From Hyphomicrobiales bacterium (lineage in GTDB: Bacteria; Pseudomonadota; Alphaproteobacteria; Rhizobiales; Xanthobacteraceae), in NCBI GenBank assembly GCA_016713235.1, contig JADJPN010000001.1, forward strand, positions 310,001 through 374,000: a DNA stretch of 64,000 bases, in the 5' to 3' direction. Made by a program: the position numbers and the translations under genes. How positions within the stretch are numbered: the stretch's first letter is position 1; each line of letters opens with the position of its first letter. This document shows positions 26,026 to 35,722 of this stretch, in pieces. The notes beneath the pieces were generated by a model. That model saw only the letters and a program-made list of their open reading frames with translations, did no database searches and had not been told where the DNA came from.

Positions 26026-26358
26026 ATGAACCGGATTTTGAAGCGCGCGGATTTTCTCGCCGCGGCCAAGGCCGCGCGGGTTCATGCCGCGCCTTTTTCT
26101 TTACAGGCGCGGGACCGGAAGGATGAGGCGGGGCTCCGCCTCGGCCTGACCGTCACGAAAAAGGTCGGCAACGCGGTGGAGCGGAACCGTATCCGGCGCA
26201 GGCTTCGCGCGGCGGCACGCGCCGTTCTGCCGCAAGCAGGCAAAGACGGCTTTGATTATGTAGTCGTGGCGCGCAGGGCCGCTTTATCGGCCGATTTTCC
26301 GGAACTGACCTCCGGCCTCGAAAATACGCTCAAACAAGTCCATAAGACCCGGCGCTGA
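26026..26358 (+). CDS. rnpA: Ribonuclease P protein component
   Basis: The 110-residue basic protein that partners the RNase P RNA in tRNA 5' processing. The RNR motif region reads RLGLTVTKKVGNAVERNRIR, followed by RRLRAAARAVLP; the C-terminal DYVVVARRAAL is also typical. I chose ATG 26026 (MNRILKRADFLAAAKAA). A longer open frame upstream is the shadow of rpmH in another frame. It sits between rpmH and yidC as usual. Confidence 0.94.
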   Translation: MNRILKRADFLAAAKAARVHAAPFSLQARDRKDEAGLRLGLTVTKKVGNAVERNRIRRRLRAAARAVLPQAGKDGFDYVVVARRAALSADFPELTSGLENTLKQVHKTRR

Positions 26359-26386
26359 AAATAGCCCCGGCGACGGAGAGTTAAGA

Positions 26387-28249
26387 ATGGCCGACCAAAA
26401 AAACACGCTGCTCGCGATCGTCCTTTCGGTGATCGTGCTCGTCGGCTGGCAATATTTCTTCGCCGCTCCGCAGCTCGAGAAGCAGAAGCAGGTTCAGCAG
26501 CAACAACAGCAGCAACAGCAGCAACAGACCAAAGCCGGGCCGCAGGGACCGCAAGCGCCGACAACCCAGCAGCAATCTGGTCCGCAGTCGCCGTCCGTAC
26601 CGCAGACGCAAGCGCCGAACGTGCAAGGCACGCAGCAGCGCCCGGCCTCGCAGACGCGCGATCAGGTAATCGCCGCATCAGGCCAGCGCGTGCAGATCGA
26701 AACCCCGAAGTTGCGCGGCTCGATCGCGCTCAAGGGTGCGCGCATCGACGACGTTTCACTGAACGATTACCGCGAGACGGTCGATCCGAAGAGCGCGAAC
26801 ATCGTTCTTCTTGCTCCTTCCGGGAGCCCCTCCCCGTTCTATGCGGAATTCGGCTGGGTTGCGGCCGACCAGAAAACCAAAATGCCGGACGCGGACACGG
26901 TATGGACGCGCGAAGGGTCGGGTACGCTCACGCCGGAAAACCCGCTGCGCATGTCGTGGAACAACGGACAGGGCATCACCTTCCGCCGCACGATCACGAT
27001 CGACCGGCAATACATGTTCAAGGTTTTGGACGAGGTCGAGAACAGCACGCAGGAAGCGTTGCAGCTGTTCCCTTATGCGCTGGTTTCGCGCCACGGCACG
27101 CCGCAGGTGCTCGGCTATTACATTCTTCATGAAGGCCTGATCGGCGTCACCGGCGACGGCAAACTGCACGAGATCCAATACGCGTCGATCGTCGACAAGC
27201 CGGCGCAGACATTCAAGACCAGTGGCGGCTGGTACGGCATCACCGACAAATATTGGGCGGCCGCGCTCGTGCCGCCGCAGAACGCTTCGCTGAACGCGCG
27301 CTTCTCATCGGGCTCGCTCGGCCCCGTGAAAACCTATCAGTCCGATTTCCTGCTCGATGCGGTCTCCGTCGCTCCCGGCGGCAAGGCGCAGAACACGTCG
27401 CAGCTTTTTGCCGGCGCCAAGGAAACGGCGATCATCGACGCTTACGAGAAGAACGACAGCATCAAGAGCTTCGAACTTATCATCGACTGGGGCTGGTTTT
27501 ACTTCATCACCAAGCCGCTGTTCAAAGCGCTCGATTACTTCTTCAAGCTCACCGGAAACTTCGGCTATTCGATCCTGATCGTCACGGTGCTGATCAAGAT
27601 CGCCTTCTTCTGGTTCGCCAATAAATCTTACGCCTCGATGGCGAAGATGAAAGTGGTGCAACCGATGATGGAAGAAATCCGCAAGCGCCACGCCGACGAC
27701 AAGACTGCGCAGCAGCAAGCGCTGATGGAGCTCTACAAGAAGGAGAAGATCAATCCCCTTGCGGGCTGTTGGCCGATCCTGATTCAGATTCCGGTGTTCT
27801 TCGCGCTTTATAAAGTGCTGTTCGTGACGATCGAAATGCGTCACGCACCGTTCATCGGCTGGATTCGCGATCTTTCCGCGCTGGACCCAAGCAACCTCTT
27901 TAACCTCTTCGGCTTGCTGCCGTTCGACCCGACCGTGATCCCGGTGTTTGGGCAATTCCTGCATCTCGGCATCTGGCCGATCCTCATGGGCTTCACCATG
28001 TGGGCGCAGATGAAGATGAACCCATCGCCGCCGGATCCGACGCAGAAGATGATCTTCGACTGGATGCCGTTGATCTTCACCTTCCTGCTCGCATCGTTCC
28101 CGGCCGGCCTCGTGATCTACTGGACCTGGAACAACTTCCTCTCGGTGTTGCAGCAGGGCGTGATCATGAAGCGCAACGGCGCGAAGATCGAGCTTTGGGA
28201 CAATCTCAGGGGACTTGTGCCGAAGAAGAAGGCCGCCAACGACAACTAG
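26387..28249 (+). CDS. yidC: Membrane protein insertase YidC
   Basis: The 620-residue inner-membrane insertase/chaperone has an N-terminal anchor (LLAIVLSVIVLVGWQYFFA) and a long Gln-rich linker with 11 consecutive Gln codons (26495-26527). The periplasmic beta-sandwich domain covers about residues 100-350. The C-terminal insertase core reads GNFGYSILIVTVLIKIAFF, LAGCWPILIQIPVFFALYK and FTFLLASFPAGLVIYWTWNN. GGAGAG precedes the ATG by about 8 bases. It is the third gene of rpmH-rnpA-yidC. No yidD-like gene lies between rnpA and yidC. Confidence 0.96.
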   Translation: MADQKNTLLAIVLSVIVLVGWQYFFAAPQLEKQKQVQQQQQQQQQQQTKAGPQGPQAPTTQQQSGPQSPSVPQTQAPNVQGTQQRPASQTRDQVIAASGQRVQIETPKLRGSIALKGARIDDVSLNDYRETVDPKSANIVLLAPSGSPSPFYAEFGWVAADQKTKMPDADTVWTREGSGTLTPENPLRMSWNNGQGITFRRTITIDRQYMFKVLDEVENSTQEALQLFPYALVSRHGTPQVLGYYILHEGLIGVTGDGKLHEIQYASIVDKPAQTFKTSGGWYGITDKYWAAALVPPQNASLNARFSSGSLGPVKTYQSDFLLDAVSVAPGGKAQNTSQLFAGAKETAIIDAYEKNDSIKSFELIIDWGWFYFITKPLFKALDYFFKLTGNFGYSILIVTVLIKIAFFWFANKSYASMAKMKVVQPMMEEIRKRHADDKTAQQQALMELYKKEKINPLAGCWPILIQIPVFFALYKVLFVTIEMRHAPFIGWIRDLSALDPSNLFNLFGLLPFDPTVIPVFGQFLHLGIWPILMGFTMWAQMKMNPSPPDPTQKMIFDWMPLIFTFLLASFPAGLVIYWTWNNFLSVLQQGVIMKRNGAKIELWDNLRGLVPKKKAANDN

Positions 28250-28275
28250 CGGCAAGCGCATTTACGAAACGACTG

Positions 28276-28305
28276 CATGACCCGTTTCCCTTGAAACGGG
28301 TCATG
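28276..28305 (+). terminator. Perfect 13-bp hairpin between yidC and the ABC-F gene
   Basis: CATGACCCGTTTC (28276-28288), CCTT loop, GAAACGGGTCATG (28293-28305). The following bases (TGCTTTAG) give only a weak U-run, so it may terminate partially or act as an mRNA-stabilising hairpin. Confidence 0.6.
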
Positions 28306-28324
28306 TGCTTTAGAGGCGCGCATC

Positions 28325-30187
28325 ATGATCGTTCTCGACGACATATCGCTCCGCGTCGCGGGCAAGCTCCTGATCGACCACGCCTCGGTATCGATTCCGG
28401 AAGGCGCGCATGTCGGCGTCGTGGGCCGTAACGGCTGCGGCAAGACTACGCTCTTTCGCGCGCTCGAAAATGAAGTCGATATCGAAACCGGCTCGATCCA
28501 TAAGCCGGCGCGGGCGCGAATCGGCCGTGTCGCGCAGGAAGCGCCGGCGGGGCCGGATAGCCTTCTGGATCGCGTGCTCGCGGCGGATGTCGAACGCGCA
28601 TCGCTCATGGCCGAGCGCGAAACCGCGACCGATCCGATGCGGATCGCGGAAATCGAAGTACGGCTGGTCGATATCGACGCCTATTCGGCGCCTTCGAAGG
28701 CGGCCAAGATTCTCGCGGGCCTCGGCTTCGATGAGGAGGCGCAGGCGCGCCCCTGCTCGTCTTTCTCAGGTGGCTGGCGCATGCGCGTTGCGCTCGCGGC
28801 GCTTCTATTTGTCGAGCCCGATCTCTTGCTGCTCGACGAGCCGACCAACTATCTCGATCTCGAAGGCACCCTTTGGCTTCAGGACTATCTCGCGAAATAT
28901 CCGCACACGATCGTCTTGATCAGCCATGACCGCGACCTCCTGGACACTTCCGTCACGCATATTCTTCATTTCGACAACAAGAAGCTGAAGCTTTATCGCG
29001 GCGGTTTTTCTTCGTTCGACCGCCAGCGGCGCGAGAAACTCGTGCTCGACGAAAAGGCGCGCAAGAAGCAGGACGCGGCGCGCGCGCACATGCAAGCGTT
29101 CGTGGACCGCTTCAAAGCGAAGGCTTCCAAGGCGCGCCAGGCGCAATCGCGCGTCAAGGCACTCGCGAAGATGGAGCCGCTCGCCGCAAATATCGAGGAC
29201 GCACCGGCGGCGATTTCCATCCGGCATCCGGAAAAAACGCTTTCGCCTCCAATTATCGTTTACGACGGTGTCTCGGTTGGGTACGAGCCCGGCAAGCCGA
29301 TCCTGCGTAATCTCGAACTTCGCATCGACGAGGACGACCGCATCGCGCTCCTCGGCCCTAACGGCAATGGCAAATCGACCTTTGCAAAGCTGCTTGCCGA
29401 GCGTCTGAAGCCCGATGGCGGCAAGGTCGTGCGCGCGTCCAAGATGGAAGTCGCTTATCTCGCGCAGCATCAGCTTGATGAACTCAAGGCCGATCAATCG
29501 CCGGCAGACCATGTGCGCGACCTGATGCCCGGCGCGCATGAGTCGAAAATCCGGGCGCGTGCTGCGGAGATGGGATTCTCCGCTGCGGCCGCCGACACGA
29601 AGGTTGCCCAGCTCTCCGGCGGCGAGAAAGCGCGGCTCCTGCTCGGGCTCGCCGCGTTCCACGGCCCTCACCTTCTCATTCTCGACGAGCCGACCAACCA
29701 TCTCGATATCGAAGCCCGCGCGGCATTGATCGAGGCGGTGAACGACTATCCGGGTGCGGTTATTCTCGTCAGCCATGACCGGCATTTGCTGGAGGCCTGC
29801 GTCGACCGGCTCTGGCTCGTCTCGAATGGCACCGTGAAGCCGTATGAGGCCGATCTCGACCAGTACCGCCGCGACGTGCTCGGCGGCGCCGGCGCGGAGC
29901 GCATGAGCGGCAAAGAGAAGCGGGCCGCGAGCAACGGCGGCGGGAAGAAGCCTTCGCTCAGCACCATCAGCAAAAAGATCGCGTCGCTGGAGGCGCAGGT
30001 TCAGAAGCTCGAGGAAGAAATCTCGCGCCTGGACGCGCAGCTTTCGGATGCCGATCTGCACAGCCGTAATCCGCGCGAGGCCTCTTCGCTGGGCGAAGCG
30101 CGCTCGCGCGCCTCTGACGCACTCGCGAAGGCGGAAGCCGAATGGCTCGCACTCAGCGCCGAGCGCGAAGAGATGGGCGCCCAGTGA
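28325..30187 (+). CDS. ABC-F family ATPase (Uup/EttA-like)
   Basis: Cytosolic protein of 620 residues with two ATP-binding domains and no membrane part. Domain 1 has Walker A GRNGCGKTT, signature FSGGWRMR and Walker B LLLLDEPTNYLDLEG. The P-site-type linker is charged (EKARKKQDAARAHMQAFVDR). Domain 2 has GPNGNGKST, LSGGEKARLLLGL and LILDEPTNHLDIEA. A C-terminal coiled coil (about residues 535-600) resembles Uup. ABC-F proteins act on ribosomes. The stop overlaps the engB start (TGATG). Confidence 0.92.
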   Translation: MIVLDDISLRVAGKLLIDHASVSIPEGAHVGVVGRNGCGKTTLFRALENEVDIETGSIHKPARARIGRVAQEAPAGPDSLLDRVLAADVERASLMAERETATDPMRIAEIEVRLVDIDAYSAPSKAAKILAGLGFDEEAQARPCSSFSGGWRMRVALAALLFVEPDLLLLDEPTNYLDLEGTLWLQDYLAKYPHTIVLISHDRDLLDTSVTHILHFDNKKLKLYRGGFSSFDRQRREKLVLDEKARKKQDAARAHMQAFVDRFKAKASKARQAQSRVKALAKMEPLAANIEDAPAAISIRHPEKTLSPPIIVYDGVSVGYEPGKPILRNLELRIDEDDRIALLGPNGNGKSTFAKLLAERLKPDGGKVVRASKMEVAYLAQHQLDELKADQSPADHVRDLMPGAHESKIRARAAEMGFSAAAADTKVAQLSGGEKARLLLGLAAFHGPHLLILDEPTNHLDIEARAALIEAVNDYPGAVILVSHDRHLLEACVDRLWLVSNGTVKPYEADLDQYRRDVLGGAGAERMSGKEKRAASNGGGKKPSLSTISKKIASLEAQVQKLEEEISRLDAQLSDADLHSRNPREASSLGEARSRASDALAKAEAEWLALSAEREEMGAQ

Positions 30188-30829
30188 TGGACTTCACCGC
30201 ACGCGAAATCGAATCCGGGCGTAAACTCTTCGCAAGCGAGTTCGAATTTTTTTGGGGCGCGGATAAGCCCGATGCGCTGCCGAAGCCGCAGGGCATCGAA
30301 GTCGCGTTCGCCGGCCGCTCGAATGTCGGCAAGTCGAGCCTGATCAACGCGCTCACCAACCGCAAATCGCTCGCGCGTGTTTCGATCACTCCCGGCCGGA
30401 CGCAGCAGATCAATTTCTTTAAATCGTCCGGCAACCTCGTGCTCGTGGACCTGCCCGGCTACGGCTACGCGAAAGCGGCCAAGGAAAAAGTGAAGGCCTG
30501 GAGCGGGTTTGTGCGCGTCTACTTGCAGAAGCGCGTGAACCTGGGCCGCGTCATCGTGTTGATCGACGCACGTCACGGCGTCAAAGCGAACGACGCCGAA
30601 ATGCTCAGCGAGTTCGATAAAGCGGCCGTCGGCTACATGGTCGTGCTTGACGAAATGCGACGAAGTCAAAGCCGCCGACCTGCCGAAGCGGATTGAAGAA
30701 ACACAAGCCGCGATCGCAAAGCGCCCCGCGGCCTTTCCTGAGGTTTTCGCCACTTCTTCTTATGAAGGCACCGGCCTTGCGGAAGTGCGTGCGGCGATCA
30801 TCCGGCTCATGACCGAGCGCGGCTACTGA
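30187..30829 (+). CDS. engB: Ribosome-biogenesis GTPase EngB/YsxC (frameshifted)
   Basis: GTPase for 50S assembly. G1 is AFAGRSNVGKSSLINAL, the G2 Thr lies in SITPGRTQQINFF, and G3 is LVDLPGYGYAK. The G4 motif TKCDE is recovered only after removing one extra G near 30649: the given frame reads VVLDEMRRS and stops at 30696. The next frame continues TKCDEVKAADLPKRIEET, then FATSSYEGTGLAEVRAAI to a TGA at 30829. Repaired length is about 213 residues, the family norm. An essential gene in many bacteria, so a real knockout is unlikely. Confidence 0.92.
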
Positions 30830-32402
30830 GCCTGCTCCGGCAACGGCTTGATCACCTTATATAGCTGGAAGCGCTTGCCCTCGAATACGAGTTGCAGGCG
30901 GTCGCTGTCGGGATTGTCGGCGCCCTTCTCCGTAAAGAGCAGATAGACGTAGTCGTAACTTTTCGGCCAACCGTCCCAATAATTTTCGATCTCCTCGCCC
31001 TCTTTGTCGGCGGCAACGAGCAACTGCGAAATCTGCGGCGGCGTGCCGTCTTCATCGTCGACGATGTGACGATAGGACGAGCGCACCTGCAAGATCTGCT
31101 TGCCCTTCACCGTGAAGGCGGTCGTTACCAGCGAAGACTTCTCGATCATCGCAAGGCATGCCGCGTGGACGTAGCCGAGGTCGCGCGCGTTATCCCCCAG
31201 CGTCTGATCGGCATAAGCCACAAGCACGCGTGAGCCGTTATCGATATGCGCAACCGATTCCTTGAAGCGCCAGGTGCCTTGCGAAAGCTGACGCCATACG
31301 GTCTGCACTTCGCCGACGCGGATCACGAGCAACACGACCAGGATGGCGGCGAATGCCTGCCGCACCGCCTTGCGTTTCAACTCGAGGTGCAAGCATCCCG
31401 CCAGCATGAAGGCGAGGCCGACCGGCAGACGCTGATCGGCCATATAGGTCGCAAAGAGCACGCGCGGCATCGCAAGATAGACCACGCCGCCGATGACAAG
31501 CAGAAACCAGCCGAAGCGATGAAAGTGCAGCACGCGGTGGCGCATCGCCCACACCGCGGCGGCGATCACCACCCCCGCGAGCAGGATCGCAACAAGATCG
31601 TAATAGGTTTTGAAGACGAGCATGACGCCTTCGATCTTGCCGTCCGCTTCCCAGAAATTCAGATTCGCGAGCGTCAACGTCGGGCTCACGAGAAGCAGCG
31701 GGATCACGATCAGGAAAGGAATTCCGGTCGCGACGAACTGCGCGTAGCGCCGAAGATCGAATCTCCTGAGATCGCGCCACTGGCGATAGACCTCAAAAGC
31801 GAGCAGCCCGATGCCGTAAAGACCGACCGCGAAGAGATGACAGAAGAAAAGCAGGATCACCGCGAGCTGCGAAACGAGGAATCGCAGCGGCCATGGCCGG
31901 TCGCGGAGCCAGATCCAAAGCGCCAGCGCCCAGACCGCGACGCCGATGCCGAAGAGGTAATTCATCACGCCGATCAGAAACACGCCGTTGTAAAGCAGCG
32001 GAAACGCAATCAGCGGCATCGCCGACCAATAGCCGTAGAGGGCGCGGTTCAGCGCGAGCGTTCCGGAAAGCGTGATCACGAAAATCGAGATCAGGAAAAT
32101 CTCGCCCGCAAGATAGACATCCATCCAGCGGTGGAGCACCGGCACGATCAGATCCATGACCAGATTGGGGATTACGGCCCAGTTCACCTCGTAGAATTTT
32201 GCGAGCAGCGGATCGGACCGATCGCGGTGATGACATGCATCCGCGCGAGGTGATTGATGTAATCCGACAGCGGCGGCAACGGATTGGTCAGCACCGGAAG
32301 GGCCGCAACCACGCTCAGCAGCACAAAGAGCGCCGCGATCGTCCGCGGAGAAAAGTCTCCCTGACGACGCTCTCCACGCCGCGCTTTTGCCGACACTTCC
32401 AT
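30823..32402 (-). CDS. Polytopic membrane protein of unknown function (frameshifted)
   Basis: About 525 residues after repair. The N-terminal part (TIAALFVLLSVVAALPVLTN, PLSDYINHLARMHVITAIG) is in one frame from about 32402. The remainder (SDPLLAKFYEVNWAVIPNL onward) is in another, joined by restoring one base near 32205. There are roughly ten to eleven hydrophobic segments, then a soluble C-terminal domain of about 170 residues (from VAHIDNGSRVLVAYADQ). The layout resembles GT-C-type membrane glycosyltransferases or their relatives, but I see no decisive motif. Possible starts are 32480, 32459, 32411 or 32402. Its 3' end overlaps engB by 7 bases. Confidence 0.7.
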
Positions 32403-32548
32403 CGCCGCTCGCATCTCCGGTTGCCCAATCCAGTACACCGCGAGTAATCCCGGCGCCATGAAGGCCGCATGAACGGACAACGAACGGGGCCTTTTGTCCC
32501 CGGTCCTAAATCGGCTAGAAGGTTCCCGAAATCCGGAACCCCTACCTC

Positions 32549-33446
32549 ATGAGCAAAGACAACATTCCCGCCGACGCCCACGAACAGGCGCGCATTCTCG
32601 CACAGGCGCTGCCGCACATGCAGCGCTACGACGAGGAGATCGTCGTGGTGAAATACGGCGGCCACGCCATGGGCGACGAACGCTGGCGCGGGATTTCGCC
32701 CGCGACATCGTGCTTTTGGAGCAGACCGCGATCAATCCGGTGGTGGTCCATGGCGGCGGCCCGCAGATCGGCCAGATGCTGGACAAGCTCGGCATCAAGT
32801 CCGAGTTCAAGGACGGCTTGCGCGTCACCGACCAGAAGACGGTCGAAATCGTCGAGATGGTGCTCGCGGGCTCGATCAACAAGCAGATCGTCGGCTTCAT
32901 CAATGAAGCGGGCGGCCGCGCCATCGGCCTTTCCGGCAAAGACGGCAACATGGTCAAAGCCAAGAAGGTCACGCGCACGATGCGCGACAAGGATTCGAAC
33001 ATCGAGCAGGCGATCGACCTTGGCTATGTCGGCGAGCCCGAAATAGTCGATACGACCGTGCTCGAACAAATTCTTGGCCGCGAACTGATCCCGGTGCTGG
33101 CGCCGGTCGCGCCGGCGTTACCGGCGGCACGTTCAACGTGAACGCCGACACCTTTGCCGGCGCGATTGCCGGCGCACTCAACGCAAAGCGTCTTCTGCTG
33201 CTCACCGACGTTCCGGGCGTGCTCGACAAGTCGAAGAAGCTCATTCCGGAACTCTCGCTGAAAGACGCGCGGAAGCTGATCGCCGACGGCACGATCTCGG
33301 GCGGCATGATTCCGAAGGTCGAGACCTGCATCGACGCGCTGGAGCGTGGCGTCGAAGGCGTCGTCATTCTCGACGGCAAGGTGCCGCATGCGGTGCTGCT
33401 CGAACTGCTCACCGATCACGGTGCAGGAACGCTCATCAAGCGCTAA
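32549..33446 (+). CDS. argB: Acetylglutamate kinase (two frameshifts)
   Basis: Second enzyme of arginine biosynthesis. Three segments lie in successive frames. They are MSKDNIPADAHEQARILAQA with VVVKYGGHAMGDE; then LARDFARDIVLLEQTAINPV, VVHGGGPQIGQML, GLSGKDGNMVKAKK; then GGTFNVNADTFAGAIAGAL, LLLLTDVPGVLD and GGMIPKVETCIDAL. Restoring one G near 32680 (GAA-GCG-CTG) and one near 33110 (GCG-GCC) rebuilds a full-length protein of about 299 residues with all substrate motifs. It follows the engB region as in other rhizobial genomes, and dapD follows 52 bases later. Confidence 0.93.
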
Positions 33447-33498
33447 AGCGCGCCGCTCACATCGCCGACAACCAGCCCTGAATTTTTTGGAGAATGCC

Positions 33499-34347
33499 GT
33501 GAAGCCCGCCGAACTGGAAAAGATCATCGACGAAGCCTTTGCCGACGCCGCCAAGATCGGCCCGAAGACCAAAGGCAAAGTGCGAAAAGCGGTCGATGAA
33601 GCGCTCGATCTCCTCGATGCCGGCAAAGCGCGCGTCGCCGAGAAGCAAGCGAACGGCGAATGGCGCGTCAACCAGTGGCTCAAGAAAGCGGTGCTGCTTT
33701 CCTTCCGCCTGAACGACATGAAAACCATCAAAGGCGGTCCCGGCCGCGCGGTGTGGTGGGACAAGGTGCCGTCGAAATTCGATGGCTGGACGCCGGCAAA
33801 ATTCAAAAAGGCGGGCTTCCGCGCCGTGCCGGGCGCAGTCGTGCGCCGCTCCGCATACATCGCGCCGGGCGCGGTCCTCATGCCGAGCTTCGTAAACTTA
33901 GGCGCGCATGTCGGCGAGAACACCATGATCGACACCTGGGCGACCGTCGGCTCCTGCGCGCAGATCGGCGCCAAGGTTCACATCTCGGGCGGCGCCGGCA
34001 TCGGCGGCGTGCTTGAGCCGTTGCAGGCGGGCCCCGTCGTGATCGAGGACAATTGCTTCGTCGGCGCGCGCGCCGAAGTCGCGGAGGGCGTAATCGTGCG
34101 CGAAGGCTCGGTGCTTTCGATGGGCGTGTTCATCGGCGCCTCGACCAAGATCGTCGATCGCGAAACCGGCAAAATCTATATGGGCGAAGTGCCGCCCTAC
34201 TCCGTCGTGGTTCCGGGCACGATTCCCGGAAAAACGATTGCGGGCAGCAACGAGCCGGGCCCTGGGCTTTATTGCGCGGTCATCGTCAAGCGCGTGGACG
34301 AGAAGACCCGCTCCAAGACTTCGATCAACGAACTGCTTCGCGACTAA
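33499..34347 (+). CDS. dapD: Tetrahydrodipicolinate N-succinyltransferase (GTG start)
   Basis: Catalyses the succinylation step of the lysine/meso-diaminopimelate pathway. The 282-residue protein has a helical N-terminal domain (KPAELEKIIDEAFADAAKIG) and a left-handed beta-helix of hexapeptide repeats (SAYIAPGAVLMPSFVNLGAH, GAGIGGVLEP, VEIGASTKI-like). The C-terminus carries YCAVIVKRVDEKTRSKTS. The start is GTG 33499, preceded by TTGGAGAATGCC. No ATG is available before residue 74. With dapE 1.4 kb downstream it forms the lysine/DAP block. Confidence 0.95.
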   Translation: MKPAELEKIIDEAFADAAKIGPKTKGKVRKAVDEALDLLDAGKARVAEKQANGEWRVNQWLKKAVLLSFRLNDMKTIKGGPGRAVWWDKVPSKFDGWTPAKFKKAGFRAVPGAVVRRSAYIAPGAVLMPSFVNLGAHVGENTMIDTWATVGSCAQIGAKVHISGGAGIGGVLEPLQAGPVVIEDNCFVGARAEVAEGVIVREGSVLSMGVFIGASTKIVDRETGKIYMGEVPPYSVVVPGTIPGKTIAGSNEPGPGLYCAVIVKRVDEKTRSKTSINELLRD

Positions 34348-34400
34348 GTGCGCTTTCCACCCCCCGGTGCTAGGGTGCTGCTAGTTCCGGGGCGTTTTAG

Positions 34401-34826
34401 ATGAATCCGTTTAATCTTTTCACGAGTGTCGATGGCCGTATTCCGCGCCAGACCTTCTGGCTCGGCATTGTCGCGATCACCGTGATCGGCCTGCCGACGA
34501 TCGGCCTCGCAGCCTTTCTCGGCGGCGGCACGGCGGGCGCGATCGCGAACCTCTTCTTTCTCTGGTGCGGCTTCGCGCTCTCCGCGAAACGGGCGCAGGA
34601 CCGCGGCAGGCATTATCTTTTTATCGCCGCCTATTTCGGGCTGCTTGCGCTGCTTACGAACGTAAGCGCGAGCCAGACGAAAATGATGGGCAGAATGGCG
34701 GCAGAGCCGTCGCCGCTGCTCATTGTCCTGTCGTTGCTGTTCATCGCCTACGTGATCTTTCTCTTTATCGAGCTTGGCTTGCGGCGCGGCACGGGTCAAC
34801 GCCACGGCCCGCCTCTAGAGTTATAA
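34401..34826 (+). CDS. DUF805 membrane protein
   Basis: The 141-residue protein has the DUF805 hallmark at the N-terminus (FNLFTSVDGRIPRQTFWLG) and the conserved AKRAQDRGR after the second helix. About four hydrophobic segments span the sequence. The family is widespread and its role is unknown. It lies between dapD (53 bases) and dapE in the same direction. A short ORF and another membrane gene separate it from dapE. Confidence 0.88.
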   Translation: MNPFNLFTSVDGRIPRQTFWLGIVAITVIGLPTIGLAAFLGGGTAGAIANLFFLWCGFALSAKRAQDRGRHYLFIAAYFGLLALLTNVSASQTKMMGRMAAEPSPLLIVLSLLFIAYVIFLFIELGLRRGTGQRHGPPLEL

Positions 34827-34829
34827 TAA

Positions 34830-35014
34830 TGGCAATCCAGCTACGGCCCCGGATCGCAAGCAATGATGATGTTCGAAGCAAACAAACAATTGGCGATCTT
34901 TTTTTTTGGCTGGCGAACCTTTTAACGGGGCGGCTGTTGTACTTTGCCAAAATCCTTTTTTTCGCTTGGGTTGCTGCTGTGAAGCTGGAACCGGCCTTCC
35001 CCGGGATGGGTTAG
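34830..35014 (+). CDS. Possible small membrane protein
   Basis: A 61-codon open frame begins 3 bases after DUF805 with MAIQLRPRIASNDDV. It holds one hydrophobic stretch (DLFFWLANLLTGRLLYFAKI). The DNA here is less GC-rich than its surroundings (runs such as CTTTTTTTTT). I recognise no family and no good ribosome site. It could equally be non-coding. A perfect 7-bp inverted repeat GGGTTAG-AAA-CTAACCC (35008-35024) covers its end. Confidence 0.3.
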
Positions 35015-35068
35015 AAACTAACCCAATGAGAATCCAACGAGATCGTTCGCACCATCGACGAACTGCAT

Positions 35069-35722
35069 ATGCGGATTTCGCAGCGGTTTCCGAAATCGGA
35101 TCTCGCGGCGGTGTGCGAGGAGTTGCTCGTCGTCGCAAAGGAAACGGAGTCGAAGGCGCACGCCGTCAACGCGTCGAACTATCCTTTGCGCGCGATTATT
35201 TTCGCGCTCATCGCAGCGGCGGCGGGCCTCATCTATTTTCTCATCCGCGCCATTCAACTGCGCACGGGCGACGTCGACCTGATCAACCTTCTGCAAGGCC
35301 TGGAAGCGGGCACCAACCTGATCATTTTCATCAGCGTTGCGATCTTTTTCCTGTTCTCGCTGGAATCGCGCATGGCGCGCACGCGCGCGCTGAACGACCT
35401 CAACGAGCTGCGCTCGATCGTGCATGTCATCGACATGCATCAGTTCAGCAAGGACCCGAGCGAGCTTCTGAGCTCGGACAGCACCGAAGGCATGACGCGC
35501 ACCGATCTTACGCGTTATCTCGGCTTTTGCAGCGTCATGCTCTCGCTCGGCGCCAAGCTCGCCGCGCTCTATGCGCAGAAGCTGCCGGACGAGGTCGTGA
35601 TCGATGCCGCGAGCGATTTGCAGAACGTCGCCGGCGGGCTAAGTCTCAAGATCTGGCAGAAAATATCGATCCTCGAATCCTACGAGGATTATCGCGAGAA
35701 GCATAAGTACGGATATGACTGA
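35069..35722 (+). CDS. Membrane protein of unknown function before dapE
   Basis: The 217-residue protein has two membrane helices (LRAIIFALIAAAAGLIYFLI and AGTNLIIFISVAIFFLFSLE). The cytosolic C-terminal half contains ELRSIVHVIDMHQFSKDPSE. No family is recognised. The same frame reads coding-like sequence before the ATG (EIVRTIDELH), stopped at 35027 by a TGA. An ATG at 35026 in the next frame would fit if one A is spurious, so the true start may be 35026. The stop overlaps dapE by 8 bases. Confidence 0.7.
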   Translation: MRISQRFPKSDLAAVCEELLVVAKETESKAHAVNASNYPLRAIIFALIAAAAGLIYFLIRAIQLRTGDVDLINLLQGLEAGTNLIIFISVAIFFLFSLESRMARTRALNDLNELRSIVHVIDMHQFSKDPSELLSSDSTEGMTRTDLTRYLGFCSVMLSLGAKLAALYAQKLPDEVVIDAASDLQNVAGGLSLKIWQKISILESYEDYREKHKYGYD

